Part shown: in pieces, positions 26,201 through 35,073 of the stretch
How positions within the stretch are numbered: the first letter of the stretch is position 1
How the letters are laid out: each line of letters begins with the position of its first letter
NCBI RefSeq assembly: GCF_010728925.1
Contig: NZ_AP022608.1
Span: forward strand, 3,038,001-3,102,000
Direction: 5' to 3'
DNA from: Mycolicibacterium gadium
Lineage (GTDB): Bacteria > Actinomycetota > Actinomycetes > Mycobacteriales > Mycobacteriaceae
DNA: 64,000 nucleotides
Translations under genes and position numbers: made by a program
The notes under the pieces: generated by a model
Seen by the model: the letters and a program-made list of their open reading frames with translations, nothing else
What the model was told of the DNA's origin: nothing
The model's database searches: none

Positions 26201-26548
26201 TCACTCAGTGAGGTTCTCCACAGCGTCGTCCAGTGACGAGAACAGATCGATCAGGTCGGCGATACCGGTGATTTTCAGCGGTCGACTCGTCGCCGACCCG
26301 TCGGCGACCACAGCGAACCGCGTCTCCGTTCCGCCCGTCTGGTTGTGCGCCTCCATCAGCACCTGCATGCCCGCCGAGCCGAGGAAGTCGACGTTGGTGA
26401 GGTCGACGATCAATCCTGCGGGGTTCTGCGCCAGCGCGGATTGGACAGCGTCCCTCAGCTGGGGTGCCGTGAGCATGTCGAGTTCTCCCGAGGCCGCGAC
26501 AATCGCCACCCGGTCGACCCACTTCTCAGTGCAAAGCTGCTCTTCCAA
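26201..26548 (-). CDS. STAS-domain anti-sigma factor antagonist
   Basis: 115 aa from a TTG at 26548 preceded by AGAGGTGAGG. A single STAS domain with the phosphorylatable serine in VDFLGSAGMQVL. It would release the sigma factor from the RsbW-type protein encoded 32 bp downstream when unphosphorylated. Together they form a partner switch, typically linked to SigF-type stress sigma factors in mycobacteria. Confidence 0.88.
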   Translation of the reverse strand: MEEQLCTEKWVDRVAIVAASGELDMLTAPQLRDAVQSALAQNPAGLIVDLTNVDFLGSAGMQVLMEAHNQTGGTETRFAVVADGSATSRPLKITGIADLIDLFSSLDDAVENLTE

Positions 26549-26776
26549 GCCTCACCTCTTGTTACGCGACCGGCAGATGCGGTCGGAGCTTATCTCGCGA
26601 GGCTGCAGTCTGAACCCGCGCCGCAGGCTAGCGAGTAAATCACACCGAAGCATCGGCGGACATTGCCTGTCCTGGTCAGGGCACAGGATATAGGACGTGG
26701 GGTCGGGACCTGCAACTTGCCTGCTCTCGAGGGGCATCGACTACGCGGACGACCAGAAATTGACCGGCTCGTCGAT

Positions 26777-27283
26777 TCAGGGTTGCGAGCGCGGCGCGCC
26801 GGACACGCGGCGGTCGCCGCCGTTGCGGTGTTGCCAGAGCCGGTAGACGTCGACGGCATCCTCCCGCGGTTCGTAGCGCATCGGAAGTCGACGCTGCTCC
26901 CACGGCTTGGCGAACTCCGGATAGAACGTGTCGAGCTCGAAGTATTTGCGGTCGTCGACGTAGTGCGGTTCGTAGGCATCGCGGGTGGTCAGAAAGACGA
27001 CTTCGTCGGGCGAGCAGTAATACAACGCGCCGAGGCACATCGGGCACGGATGCGCCAGGACGTAGATGGTGGCTCCGACCAAGTGCTCAGTGCCGAGACG
27101 TACGCATGCCTCACGGATGGCGAGAATCTCGGCATGGGCGGTGGGGTCATGGCTCTGCGCGACGAGATTCGGGCTTTCGGCGAGGATCTCGCCATCCCTG
27201 ACGATCACCGTGGCAAACGGTCTGCCGCCGGCGATGACGTTGTTTCGAGCGATGTCGATCGTGCGCTGAACGTAGTCGGCCAC
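26777..27283 (-). CDS. CMP/dCMP-type deaminase, guanine deaminase-like
   Basis: 168 aa from GTG at 27283; the frame runs further upstream but that part is antisense-like shadow of the CLC gene. Zinc and proton-shuttle residues are H50 and E52 (AHAEILAIREAC) and C80 and C83 (HPCPMCLG). The C-terminal YEPHYVDDRKYFELDTFYPE stretch and the short Ala-rich N-terminus fit guanine deaminases more than tRNA adenosine deaminases. It would convert guanine to xanthine in purine salvage. 32 bp downstream of the CLC channel gene and possibly co-transcribed. Confidence 0.78.
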   Translation of the reverse strand: MADYVQRTIDIARNNVIAGGRPFATVIVRDGEILAESPNLVAQSHDPTAHAEILAIREACVRLGTEHLVGATIYVLAHPCPMCLGALYYCSPDEVVFLTTRDAYEPHYVDDRKYFELDTFYPEFAKPWEQRRLPMRYEPREDAVDVYRLWQHRNGGDRRVSGAPRSQP

Positions 27284-27315
27284 GGTGTCCGAATATAGCC
27301 CTCTGATCGGCCGGC

Positions 27316-28599
27316 TCAGCGGCGCAAATCGGGCGACATCCGCTCTCGCAGCGAGTCGTATATCGGTGGCGATTTCGTCAGCTCCGCGACGAGCACCGCG
27401 GCGGCGGTGGCCGCCAGCATCGGGATGCCCACAGCCGTCGTCGCCGTCATTTCCATGACGAGCACGACGCCCGTGACCGGGGCGCGCACCGTCGCGCCGA
27501 AAAACGCGGCCATGCCGACCAGCGCCATCGGGACGGCCAGGCCGCTCGCGTCCCCGGGCCACACGGCGCCGAAGACGCCGACGAACAGCAGTCCCCACAG
27601 CGCACCGACCGCCAGCAGCGGCGCGAACAGGCCGCCCGGCACGGCTGCCGAATACGACAGCGGGCCCGCGACGAAACGCACCAGCAGCAGTCCGAGTACC
27701 ACCGGGAAGACGAAGCTCTGCCCGCTCAGAATCAACTGCGTCAGACTGTCACCGCCACCCACCGACTCTGGATAGATGAACATCGCCAGCCCGATGACGG
27801 CGCCGATCAGGGCAGCCTTGGCGACCACCGGAATGCGCCGGATCCCCCCGACGCGATCGAGGAACCACAGCAACAGCCGGTTGTACACGGCGCCCAGACA
27901 TCCCGTGAGCAGACCGAAAATCACGAACAGCGGCAGCCACGCCAGCGCCGGTGCCGCGAGCGCCTCGACATGGAAGTCCGGCTCGTTCCCCAACATCAGG
28001 CGCATGCATCCGACTGCTGAGGCGGCCGCGAACAAGGTGGCCAGCACCGTCTGCAGGCGGAACGATTTCGTGACCTCTTCGAGCGCGAACATCGTGCCTC
28101 CGATGGGCGCGTTGAATGCGACCGCGAGGCCGGCACCGCCCACGGCGGTCTGCATCATCCGGACATCGGCGTCCGAAAGCCGTGCCCGCCGCGCCGATTC
28201 CGCTCCGATCGCCGCCCCCATATGGACTGTCGGACCTTCGCGGCCCAGCACCAGGCCGGCCCCCATCGACAGCACGCCGCCGATGAACTTTGCGGGAAGT
28301 AGCAGAATCAGCGGCGGGTCGGCCTCACCCCGATAGACGGCTTCCACATGTTGAATCCCGCTGCCGGCGGCCAGGGGCACCCACCGCACGATCAGCGCGG
28401 CGAGCGTTGCACCGAGCGCCGCGAACGCGATGGGCACCAGCCATCCAGGACCCGGCAGCCCATGGGCCCAATCGACGAGTTCGACGCGTGACCGGTCCGC
28501 GGTCTCCAAGCACCAGCGGAAGGCTCCGCCGATGAAACCGATGGCCACACCCGCCACGACGGCGGTCAGACAGACGAGGATCGATCCGCGCCTTTGCAC
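27316..28599 (-). CDS. CLC-family chloride channel/transporter
   Basis: 427 aa from GTG at 28599, behind AAGGGGGA; the frame continues to an ATG at 28668, but the extra 23 residues look non-coding. Selectivity-filter motifs are GSGIQH (for GSGIP), GREGPTVHMG and GGLFAPLLAVG. About ten to twelve transmembrane helices. In GREGP the Glu is kept, which is the gating glutamate of both channels and Cl-/H+ antiporters. No CBS domains. Role: anion homeostasis or acid resistance. Confidence 0.9.
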   Translation of the reverse strand: MQRRGSILVCLTAVVAGVAIGFIGGAFRWCLETADRSRVELVDWAHGLPGPGWLVPIAFAALGATLAALIVRWVPLAAGSGIQHVEAVYRGEADPPLILLLPAKFIGGVLSMGAGLVLGREGPTVHMGAAIGAESARRARLSDADVRMMQTAVGGAGLAVAFNAPIGGTMFALEEVTKSFRLQTVLATLFAAASAVGCMRLMLGNEPDFHVEALAAPALAWLPLFVIFGLLTGCLGAVYNRLLLWFLDRVGGIRRIPVVAKAALIGAVIGLAMFIYPESVGGGDSLTQLILSGQSFVFPVVLGLLLVRFVAGPLSYSAAVPGGLFAPLLAVGALWGLLFVGVFGAVWPGDASGLAVPMALVGMAAFFGATVRAPVTGVVLVMEMTATTAVGIPMLAATAAAVLVAELTKSPPIYDSLRERMSPDLRR

Positions 28600-28746
28600 G
28601 CCCGTGCATCCCCCTTCTGCGAACAAACCCGTCGATGGAAGGTCAGTTTCGCAGATCGGGACGCGCATCGTTGCGACGCCGCGGAGGTCGAGTGCGACCT
28701 ATGGTGATGCTCGGCCGACGCGAATTTCGACGGATGGGACCAAGGA

Positions 28747-30000
28747 ATGGCGGCAAGGGTGTTTCGACGGTGCGGTGTTCTCGCGTTGACTGCCGCGCTG
28801 ATGTTCGTCTCCGGATGTGGCAACGACTCGGCATCGCAGGACGGGGCGACCACCGAGACGCCGGGTGCACCCGACGCCAAGCAGGTGGACGCCGCTGTGG
28901 CACAGCGGCTCGATGACGCCATCACCAAGGCAATGGACCAGACCGGGGTGCCGGGCTCGATCGTCGGAATTTGGGGCCCCGAAGGTGAGTACGTCCGCGC
29001 GTTCGGCGTCGCCGACCAGGCCGGCGGCGCACCGATGCAGACTGGCTTCTATCACCGAATCGGTAGCCAAACAAAGACATTCACCGTCACCGGCGTCCTA
29101 CAGCTGGCCGATCAAGGCAAGCTCGGGCTCGATGATCCCATCGCCGAGTTCGTCGACGGCGTGCCCGAGGGCGACAAGATCACGCTGCGACAACTGGCGC
29201 GGATGCAGAGCGGCCTGGCGAACTTCTCCGATTCAGTCGACTTCCAGCAGGCGCTGTTCGCCGACCCGTACCGGAACTTCACACCGCAGGAACTTCTCGA
29301 CTACGCGTTCGCCGAACCCGTGAAATTCGCACCCGGCGAGGGTTTTCTGTACTGCAACACCAACACCGTCCTGTTGGGCCTGGTCGTGGAGAAGGTCAGC
29401 GGACAGACTCTGCCGGACTACATCCGCGACCACATCACGACCCCATTGGGCATGAGTCACACCAGCTTTCCAACGACCAACGCGTTTCCTGATCCGCACG
29501 CGCAGGGTTACACCACTGCGGACCCCGACAATTCGGTAGTGGTGGCCACCGACTGGAACCCGTCCTGGGCGTGGGCCGCGGGCGCGATGATCTCGACCCT
29601 CGAGGACATGCACATCTGGGCGCCCGCACTGGCGACCGGAAAGCTGTTGACGCCGGAGATGCAGGCGCAGCGGTTACAGACCGTCACCACCCCTGGGATG
29701 CCCGCTCAAGACGGGTACGGCGTCGGGCTTTTCAAGCTGGGCGGCTGGATCGGCCACAACGGCAGCCTGCCCGGCTATCAGACCGTTTCGGTCTACCTGC
29801 CGGAAAAGCAGACGTCGTTGGTGATCTTCACCAACACCGATATCGCGTCGAACGGACAGGAGCCGAGCACGGTGGTGGCCAAAGCCATCACCGAGATCAT
29901 CAGCCCAGGGAACGCCTACACGATGGGCGACGCGGTGCAGCCTCCCGACATCACCTCGCCGCCGGCCCCGCCGGCACCGACGACCAGCAAACCTCGGTAG
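28747..30000 (+). CDS. Beta-lactamase-fold serine hydrolase lipoprotein
   Basis: 417 aa with a signal peptide ending in the lipobox FVSGC (C24). The serine beta-lactamase/class C penicillin-binding fold is shown by S107-x-x-K110 (SQTK), Y202-C-N204 and HNG near the C-terminus (WIGHNGSLPG). It ends in a Pro/Thr tail. Family members are D,D-peptidases or esterases and rarely true lactamases. Exported and lipid-anchored. Transcribed divergently from the CLC gene. Confidence 0.87.
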   Translation: MAARVFRRCGVLALTAALMFVSGCGNDSASQDGATTETPGAPDAKQVDAAVAQRLDDAITKAMDQTGVPGSIVGIWGPEGEYVRAFGVADQAGGAPMQTGFYHRIGSQTKTFTVTGVLQLADQGKLGLDDPIAEFVDGVPEGDKITLRQLARMQSGLANFSDSVDFQQALFADPYRNFTPQELLDYAFAEPVKFAPGEGFLYCNTNTVLLGLVVEKVSGQTLPDYIRDHITTPLGMSHTSFPTTNAFPDPHAQGYTTADPDNSVVVATDWNPSWAWAAGAMISTLEDMHIWAPALATGKLLTPEMQAQRLQTVTTPGMPAQDGYGVGLFKLGGWIGHNGSLPGYQTVSVYLPEKQTSLVIFTNTDIASNGQEPSTVVAKAITEIISPGNAYTMGDAVQPPDITSPPAPPAPTTSKPR

Positions 30001-30049
30001 TCCGGAGCCTCCAAGAAACTTCCAAGAACCGGCCCGCAATCTTTCATCA

Positions 30050-30090
30050 GCAAGTGCGGGGACCTAACCCGACGAGGCCCCCGCACTTGC
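30050..30090. terminator. Hairpin between convergent genes
   Basis: GCAAGTGCGGGG (30050-30061) pairs perfectly with CCCCGCACTTGC (30079-30090). It starts 49 bp after the stop of the serine hydrolase and its right arm lies inside the last codons of the TetR gene. No T run follows, so termination is plausible but weakly supported. Confidence 0.5.
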
Positions 30091-30675
30091 CACATCCGCC
30101 GGCATCGGCGCGGTGAGCGCCGCAGCCAGCATGGCGACGATCTCCTCGGGACTGCCCGCTTCGGCTCCGGCCTCAGCCAACCTCTCACGCTCCGCCAGCA
30201 GCGCGAACATCGTGGTCGCGATCGCCGAGACCCGGCGGCTGCGGGCATGCCGATCGTCCGTCGGAATGGCGAGCGCCAGCCGTTCGAGGACCTTCGGCCA
30301 CACCCGCCCCTGCGACTCGTCGACGTCGGCGTGCAGGTGCATCGATGCCGCCTGCAGAAACCTGGCGTAGTACGGGCTGCCCACGCCGGCGAACGGAAGC
30401 ACCATGATTCGCAACCACGCCCGGACGTCATCGGGAGCGTCACCCTCCAACTCATCGACCATCTGCGCGCGCTCCCGCTCCATCGGCTCGAGCCGGCGCC
30501 GAACGATCGCATCGATGAGGTCCTGGCGATTTCGGAAGTGATAGTTGACCGCGGAGTTGTTTCGCTGACCAGCCGCCACCGCGATGTCCCGCAACGGCAC
30601 CTGGATGCCGCGCTCGGCGATCAGCCGTTCGGCCGCGTCGAGGATGTCTGCCCTGGCGCGTTCACCACGGTTCAT
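30064..30675 (-). CDS. TetR-family regulator, divergent from kshA
   Basis: 203 aa. The N-terminal helix-turn-helix is VPLRDIAVAAGQRNNSAVNY followed by HFRNRQDL, the usual TetR H-F/Y box. The C-terminal ligand domain is all-helical and unassigned. It is divergent from kshA over an 82-bp gap that contains an inverted repeat TTAAGC-N6-GCTTAA, so it probably represses itself and kshA and answers to a steroid-type ligand. It is not KstR, whose motif is different and absent here. Confidence 0.87.
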   Translation of the reverse strand: MNRGERARADILDAAERLIAERGIQVPLRDIAVAAGQRNNSAVNYHFRNRQDLIDAIVRRRLEPMERERAQMVDELEGDAPDDVRAWLRIMVLPFAGVGSPYYARFLQAASMHLHADVDESQGRVWPKVLERLALAIPTDDRHARSRRVSAIATTMFALLAERERLAEAGAEAGSPEEIVAMLAAALTAPMPADVASAGASSG

Positions 30676-30702
30676 ACGAACGATGATAAGAACTGGACCA
30701 CG

Positions 30703-30723
30703 ATTAAGCGAATATGCTTAAAT
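30703..30723. promoter_or_regulatory. Inverted repeat, likely operator of the adjacent TetR
   Basis: TTAAGC (30704-30709) and GCTTAA (30716-30721) around GAATAT. The flanks extend as ATTAAGC and GCTTAAAT. It is centred in the TetR/kshA divergent region, 28 bp upstream of the TetR start and 35 bp upstream of the kshA start. Confidence 0.6.
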
Positions 30724-30757
30724 TGGTGCCGGCCGACAGTTCCGGAGAGGTGACTCC

Positions 30758-31891
30758 ATGACCCCGACGCACGAGATTCGTGAGATCGACGCGGGCACGC
30801 CCATGCAGCGGTTCGCCCGCGGCTGGCACTGCGTTGGGTTGGCCGAGGACTTCCGCGACGGAAAACCTCACGGCATCAACGCATTCGGCACTCGGCTCGT
30901 CGTATTCGCCGACTCGCAAGGTGACCTCAAGGTGCTCGATGGCTACTGCAGGCACATGGGCGGCGACCTGTCGCAGGGAACCGTCAAGGGCGATGAGGTG
31001 GCATGCCCGTTCCACGACTGGCGCTGGGGCGGCGACGGAAAATGCAAGCTGGTGCCGTACGCGAAACGAACGCCCCGGCTGGCCCGGACCAGGCGCTGGC
31101 TGACGGGCGAGGTCAACGGCCAGCTGCTGGTCTGGCATGACCCCGAAGGTTCGACGCCGCCGGCGGAGCTCTTTCCGCCCACGATCGACGGCTACGACGA
31201 CGGATTGTGGTCGCCGTGGTCGTGGAATTCGATTCACATCGAAGGGTCGCACTGCCGCGAGATCGTCGACAACAACGTCGACATGGCGCACTTCTTCTAC
31301 ATTCACCACGCCTACCCCACATACTTCAAGAACGTCATCGAGGGGCACACGGCGTCGCAGTTCATGGAATCCAAAGCTCGCCCGGACTACACCAAGAACT
31401 ACGAGAACCTCTGGGACGGGACCAAACTCCGTTCCGAGGCGACGTACTTCGGCCCGGCGTACATGATCAACTGGTTACACAACGACGTCGCGCCGGACTT
31501 CACCATCGAGGTGGCATTGATCAACTGCCACTATCCGGTGACACACAACTCGTTCGTGCTGCAGTGGGGTGTCGCCGTGCAGGCGGTGCCGGGTCTTCCC
31601 GCCGACAAAGCGACCAAACTGGCTGCGGCGATGAGCCGTTCGTTCGGTGAGGGGTTTCTCGAAGATGTCGAAATCTGGAAGCACAAGACGCGCATCGAGA
31701 ACCCGCTGCTCACCGAAGAGGACGGCGCCGTGTACCAGCACCGGCGGTGGTACGAGCAGTTCTATGTCGACGCGGCCGACGTGACGCCCGACATGACCGA
31801 CCGCTTCGAGATCGAGGTGGACACCGCGCACGCCAACGAAATTTGGCAAAGCGAGGTTGCTCAGAACCTCACCGCTTTGACGCCGAGCTGA
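30758..31891 (+). CDS. kshA: 3-ketosteroid 9-alpha-hydroxylase oxygenase subunit (KshA type)
   Basis: 377 aa Rieske non-heme iron oxygenase. Rieske cluster ligands are C64-R-H66 and C83-x-x-H86 (CPFHDW). The mononuclear iron site is DNNVDMAHFFYIHH with H178 and H183. Long blocks such as LKVLDGYCRHMGGDLSQGT and EIWKHKTRIENPLL match what I know of KshA, so the product should hydroxylate C9 of 3-ketosteroids with the reductase KshB, opening ring B. Mycobacteria often carry several KshA copies with different substrate preference; this one, alone with its own TetR, looks like an accessory copy. GGAGAGG gives the ribosome binding site. Confidence 0.87.
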   Translation: MTPTHEIREIDAGTPMQRFARGWHCVGLAEDFRDGKPHGINAFGTRLVVFADSQGDLKVLDGYCRHMGGDLSQGTVKGDEVACPFHDWRWGGDGKCKLVPYAKRTPRLARTRRWLTGEVNGQLLVWHDPEGSTPPAELFPPTIDGYDDGLWSPWSWNSIHIEGSHCREIVDNNVDMAHFFYIHHAYPTYFKNVIEGHTASQFMESKARPDYTKNYENLWDGTKLRSEATYFGPAYMINWLHNDVAPDFTIEVALINCHYPVTHNSFVLQWGVAVQAVPGLPADKATKLAAAMSRSFGEGFLEDVEIWKHKTRIENPLLTEEDGAVYQHRRWYEQFYVDAADVTPDMTDRFEIEVDTAHANEIWQSEVAQNLTALTPS

Positions 31892-32422
31892 TCACTCGAC
31901 GACGAAAACCGGGATCTGCCGCGACGTCTTGGTCTGGTATTCGGCGTACGGCGGGTAGGCCTCCACCGCCAACTTCCACCAATGCTCGCGTTCGGCGCCC
32001 TCGACCTCGCGGGCGGTCATGGTGGAAACCCTGTCGCCATCTTGGACCGTCACCTCGGGGTGCGCCTTGACGTTGAAGTACCAGAACGGGTGTTTCGGAT
32101 CGCCACCCTTCGACGCGACCATGGCGTACTTGCCACCCTCTTCGACACGCATCAGCGGCACATAGCGCTTGGCGCCGGTTTTCGCGCCGGTCGTGGTGAA
32201 CAGAACGACCGGGCGGTCGAGGATTTCGACGCCATCGGTGGTGCCCTGCTCCAGAATGCGTTCGGTCTGTTCGCGGACCCAGTCGGTGGGGCTCAGCTTC
32301 GCTTCCTCTGTCACGAGGCGTTCAACGTCGTAACGGCTTCGATATTCCCTCCCGACACGCAACGGACCTGCCCAGTAATCGAAACTGTCGAGTTGATGCG
32401 CGGTAATGTCGTGATCAGGCAT
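31892..32422 (-). CDS. Ddn-family (F420-binding split beta-barrel) reductase
   Basis: 176 aa from ATG at 32422 (MPDHDITAHQL). The core motif is VLFTTTGAKTGAKRYVPLM followed by YAMVASKGGDPKHPFWYFN and HPEVTVQDG, which defines the deazaflavin-dependent nitroreductase/Ddn family. Members bind F420H2 and reduce quinones, nitro compounds or other hydrophobic substrates. The C-terminal part (YPPYAEYQTKTSRQIPVFVV) is conserved in the family. It starts 34 bp from the divergent small exported protein gene. Its stop follows immediately the convergent kshA stop codon. Confidence 0.87.
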   Translation of the reverse strand: MPDHDITAHQLDSFDYWAGPLRVGREYRSRYDVERLVTEEAKLSPTDWVREQTERILEQGTTDGVEILDRPVVLFTTTGAKTGAKRYVPLMRVEEGGKYAMVASKGGDPKHPFWYFNVKAHPEVTVQDGDRVSTMTAREVEGAEREHWWKLAVEAYPPYAEYQTKTSRQIPVFVVE

Positions 32423-32455
32423 GAGTTCACAAAACCACTGAAAGCGGGGAGAACC

Positions 32456-32830
32456 ATGGGGGCCACCCACCGATTCACGCGACGACTGACCATTTCAGGC
32501 GGCCTCGCGGCAGTGGCGGCGGCACCGCTGGTCGCGGCGGTTCTCGTCGCACCCGCCAGCCAATCCACGTACCTCGGCCAGTGCTCGAGCGGCGAGGAGG
32601 GTGACGCCTATACGGGCCATTGCGTTCCGTATCTCGTCCCCAACTCCCCAGGCGGCAATCCTGCCGCCGCCCCTGCCGGCAACGCGGCTCCAAGCGCTTG
32701 CCCGGCCGGAGTGAGCGGCTCAGAGTGCGCGATCCAGGCCCCGGCGAATTCAGGACCCAACATGCCCGCCAACCCTCCACCACAGCAGCCTGAGCAGGAG
32801 CTCGCTGACGTGGTCACGCCTGACTACTGA
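32456..32830 (+). CDS. Small exported Pro/Ala-rich protein
   Basis: 124 aa from ATG at 32456 with GGGGAG 5 nt upstream. The N-terminus (HRFTRRLTISGGLAAVAAAP) has a twin arginine before a long hydrophobic stretch and is a signal peptide or signal anchor. The mature part is rich in Pro, Ala, Asn and Gln with four cysteines (GQCSSGE, GHCVPY, SACPAG, SECAIQ) that could form two disulfides. The C-terminus is PPPQQPEQELADVVTPDY. Mycobacteria-type exported protein, function unknown. Confidence 0.78.
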   Translation: MGATHRFTRRLTISGGLAAVAAAPLVAAVLVAPASQSTYLGQCSSGEEGDAYTGHCVPYLVPNSPGGNPAAAPAGNAAPSACPAGVSGSECAIQAPANSGPNMPANPPPQQPEQELADVVTPDY

Positions 32831-33137
32831 TTCGCCAACCCCGCACATCGCACGAGCCACGGCCCGTGCGCCGACAGTCAGTGCCAACGCAGGGGTCGTT
32901 GTGTGCCGCCGGACGGCGTCCTGGCGTTCGTCGCGGCGGGTGCACCGTAACGATTTGATAACAAGCCGACTTTGCCTTGTGGACCACGTAGCCGTCGTCG
33001 GCGCAGGTCATTCCGTCGTCTGACGAAACTCGCCACCCCCGGGAGAACTTGATTCAAGATCTTTGCCGTCATAACGTCCCCCTCGCCGATGACGTAACTG
33101 ACGAAACTCGATGACCTAGTTCGGTGGTGACACCTAC
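32831..33137. promoter_or_regulatory. ect operon upstream region with a 13-bp direct repeat
   Basis: 307 bp without a supportable gene. CTGACGAAACTCG occurs twice, at 33020-33032 and 33098-33110, 78 bp apart on the same strand. The second copy lies 28 bp upstream of the ectA start. A repeated box at this place is a reasonable regulator site for osmotic control. A promoter cannot be placed with confidence. Confidence 0.5.
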
Positions 33138-33734
33138 GTGAATACCCGCGCGCCGCGCGAAGGCGCTTCTGCCTTGCGCCCGTGGATCAAGAGCTCGAAA
33201 TCAATTGCACAGCAACACAATTCGTGGAGGCACTATCTGCGGCAACCCCATGCCAGGGATGCAATCTCGATGCAGCGACTTGTGGCAGCGACCGAGGTGC
33301 TCGATCGGAACTCCACCTACACGTACCTCCTCATGGCGACGGACTTTGCCAGCACGTCGATCGTGGCGGACGTGCGCGGCGAGATCCGCGGTTTGATCAC
33401 GGGCTACCACCCACCCGTGCGACCCGAGGTGCTGTTCGTCTGGCAGGTCGCCGTGGCGCGAACCGCGCAGGGCACGGGCCTTGGCGGGACGATGCTCGAC
33501 AGCCTTGTACAACGCGTTCAAGAAGAACGGCACGGCCACCCAATCACCGTGGAAGCCACAGTGGCACCGAGCAACTCGGTCTCACGGGCACTTTTCTGTG
33601 CATTCGCCAGGAGACACGGAGTACCTGTGACGGAGCAACGCCACTTCACCGCGGCACAGCTGGCCGCCGATCAATCGCACGAAGACGAGCCGATTCTGCG
33701 CATCGGCCCCATCACCGCATCACCAAACGACTGA
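33138..33734 (+). CDS. ectA: L-2,4-diaminobutyrate acetyltransferase
   Basis: 198 aa from GTG at 33138. A GNAT-fold enzyme: the family signature LDRNSTYTYLLMATDFASTS, then FVWQVAVARTAQGTGLGGTML with the acetyl-CoA-binding Q/R-x-x-G-x-G/A loop (QGTGLG). It acetylates the gamma-amino group of 2,4-diaminobutyrate. First gene of the ectoine operon. ectB begins 17 bp later. The first 35 residues are a poorly conserved leader, so the true start could be further in. Confidence 0.93.
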   Translation: MNTRAPREGASALRPWIKSSKSIAQQHNSWRHYLRQPHARDAISMQRLVAATEVLDRNSTYTYLLMATDFASTSIVADVRGEIRGLITGYHPPVRPEVLFVWQVAVARTAQGTGLGGTMLDSLVQRVQEERHGHPITVEATVAPSNSVSRALFCAFARRHGVPVTEQRHFTAAQLAADQSHEDEPILRIGPITASPND

Positions 33735-33751
33735 CATACCGGAAAGGACTC

Positions 33752-35041
33752 ATGTCTTCCTCAGCCGTACTCGCCCGTCCCGAGGATCCCGATCTACCCG
33801 AGGTGTACACCACCGTCGAATCCGAGGTGCGAAGCTACTGCCGCAGCTGGCCGACCACCATGGCGACGGCCGAGGGGTCATGGATCACCGACACGTCCGG
33901 CAACCGGTATCTCGATTTCTTCGCCGGTGCCGGGGCGTTGAACTACGGACACAACAATCCCAACCTCAAGACGGCGTTGATCGATTATCTGGCCGGCAAC
34001 ATGATCGTGCACTCGCTCGACATGGCGACGGTGGCCAAGACCGCCTTCCTACAGACGTTCGAGCAGTTGATTCTTCGACCGCGCGGCCTCGACTACAAAG
34101 TGCAGTTCCCCGGCCCAACCGGCGCCAACGCAGTCGAGGCTGCGCTCAAATTGGCCAGGAAGGTCACCGGACGTGAGTCGATCATCAACTTCACCAATGC
34201 CTTTCACGGAATGACGCTTGGCGCGCTCTCAGTGACTGGCAACTCGATGAAACGTGCCGGCGCCGGCATTCCACTGGTCCACGCGACTCCGATGCCCTAC
34301 GACAACTACTTTGGCGGCATCACCGAGGACTTCCACTGGTTCGAGCGGGTCCTGGACGATTCGGGTGGTGGTCTCAACCATCCCGCCGCGGTGATCGTCG
34401 AGACCGTGCAGGGGGAGGGCGGTCTCAACGTGGCTCGGATCGCGTGGTTGCAGGCCCTTGCCGAACTGTGCCGTCGCCGCGACATCCTGCTCATCGTGGA
34501 TGATGTCCAAATGGGTTGCGGCCGTACCGGCCCCTTCTTCAGCTTTGAAGAGGCTGGCATCGTTCCAGACATCGTGACACTGTCGAAATCGATCAGCGGT
34601 TACGGCCTGCCGATGGCACTGACGTTATTCCGGCATGACCTGGACGTCTGGTCGCCTGGTGAGCACAACGGCACATTCCGTGGTCATAACCCAGCTTTCG
34701 TTACCGCGACGCGCGCACTCGAAACCTACTGGCAAAATCCAACTTTCGCCGAAGAAACAGTGACCAAGGGGCGCCATATCCGCGAGCGTCTGGAGAAGAT
34801 CGCCGCCGCCACACCCGGTGTCAGCGCACGGGGACGGGGAATGGCCCAAGGCTTGAAATTCGAGGAAACGTCGAAGGCGGCGGCGATATGCCGAGTGGCC
34901 TTCGAGCGCGGTCTGCTGATGGAGACGAGCGGCCCCTCCGACGAGGTGGTCAAGCTGCTTCCACCGCTGACCACGTCAGAGGACGACCTCGATGCCGGCT
35001 TGGGCATCCTCGCCGAATCGGTGGCTGCTGCTCATATCTGA
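33752..35041 (+). CDS. ectB: Diaminobutyrate-2-oxoglutarate transaminase
   Basis: 429 aa from ATG at 33752, preceded by GGAAAGGA. Class III PLP aminotransferase. The PLP lysine is K279 in TLSKSISGYG. The PLP ring aspartate is D250 in VDDVQMGCGRTG. The phosphate-binding PGPTGANAVEAALKLARK segment is typical of EctB. It makes L-2,4-diaminobutyrate from aspartate semialdehyde and glutamate, the first ectoine step. An in-frame extension upstream shadows ectA and is not real. Confidence 0.95.
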   Translation: MSSSAVLARPEDPDLPEVYTTVESEVRSYCRSWPTTMATAEGSWITDTSGNRYLDFFAGAGALNYGHNNPNLKTALIDYLAGNMIVHSLDMATVAKTAFLQTFEQLILRPRGLDYKVQFPGPTGANAVEAALKLARKVTGRESIINFTNAFHGMTLGALSVTGNSMKRAGAGIPLVHATPMPYDNYFGGITEDFHWFERVLDDSGGGLNHPAAVIVETVQGEGGLNVARIAWLQALAELCRRRDILLIVDDVQMGCGRTGPFFSFEEAGIVPDIVTLSKSISGYGLPMALTLFRHDLDVWSPGEHNGTFRGHNPAFVTATRALETYWQNPTFAEETVTKGRHIRERLEKIAAATPGVSARGRGMAQGLKFEETSKAAAICRVAFERGLLMETSGPSDEVVKLLPPLTTSEDDLDAGLGILAESVAAAHI

Positions 35042-35073
35042 ACTCTTACGGAGAACGAAGGGAAGCAAGAACG

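Noticed and set aside
33182..35041. Frame fusing ectA region to ectB (619 codons)
   Set aside because: The N-terminal 190 codons are an alternative frame of ectA; EctB begins at 33752 with a ribosome binding site.
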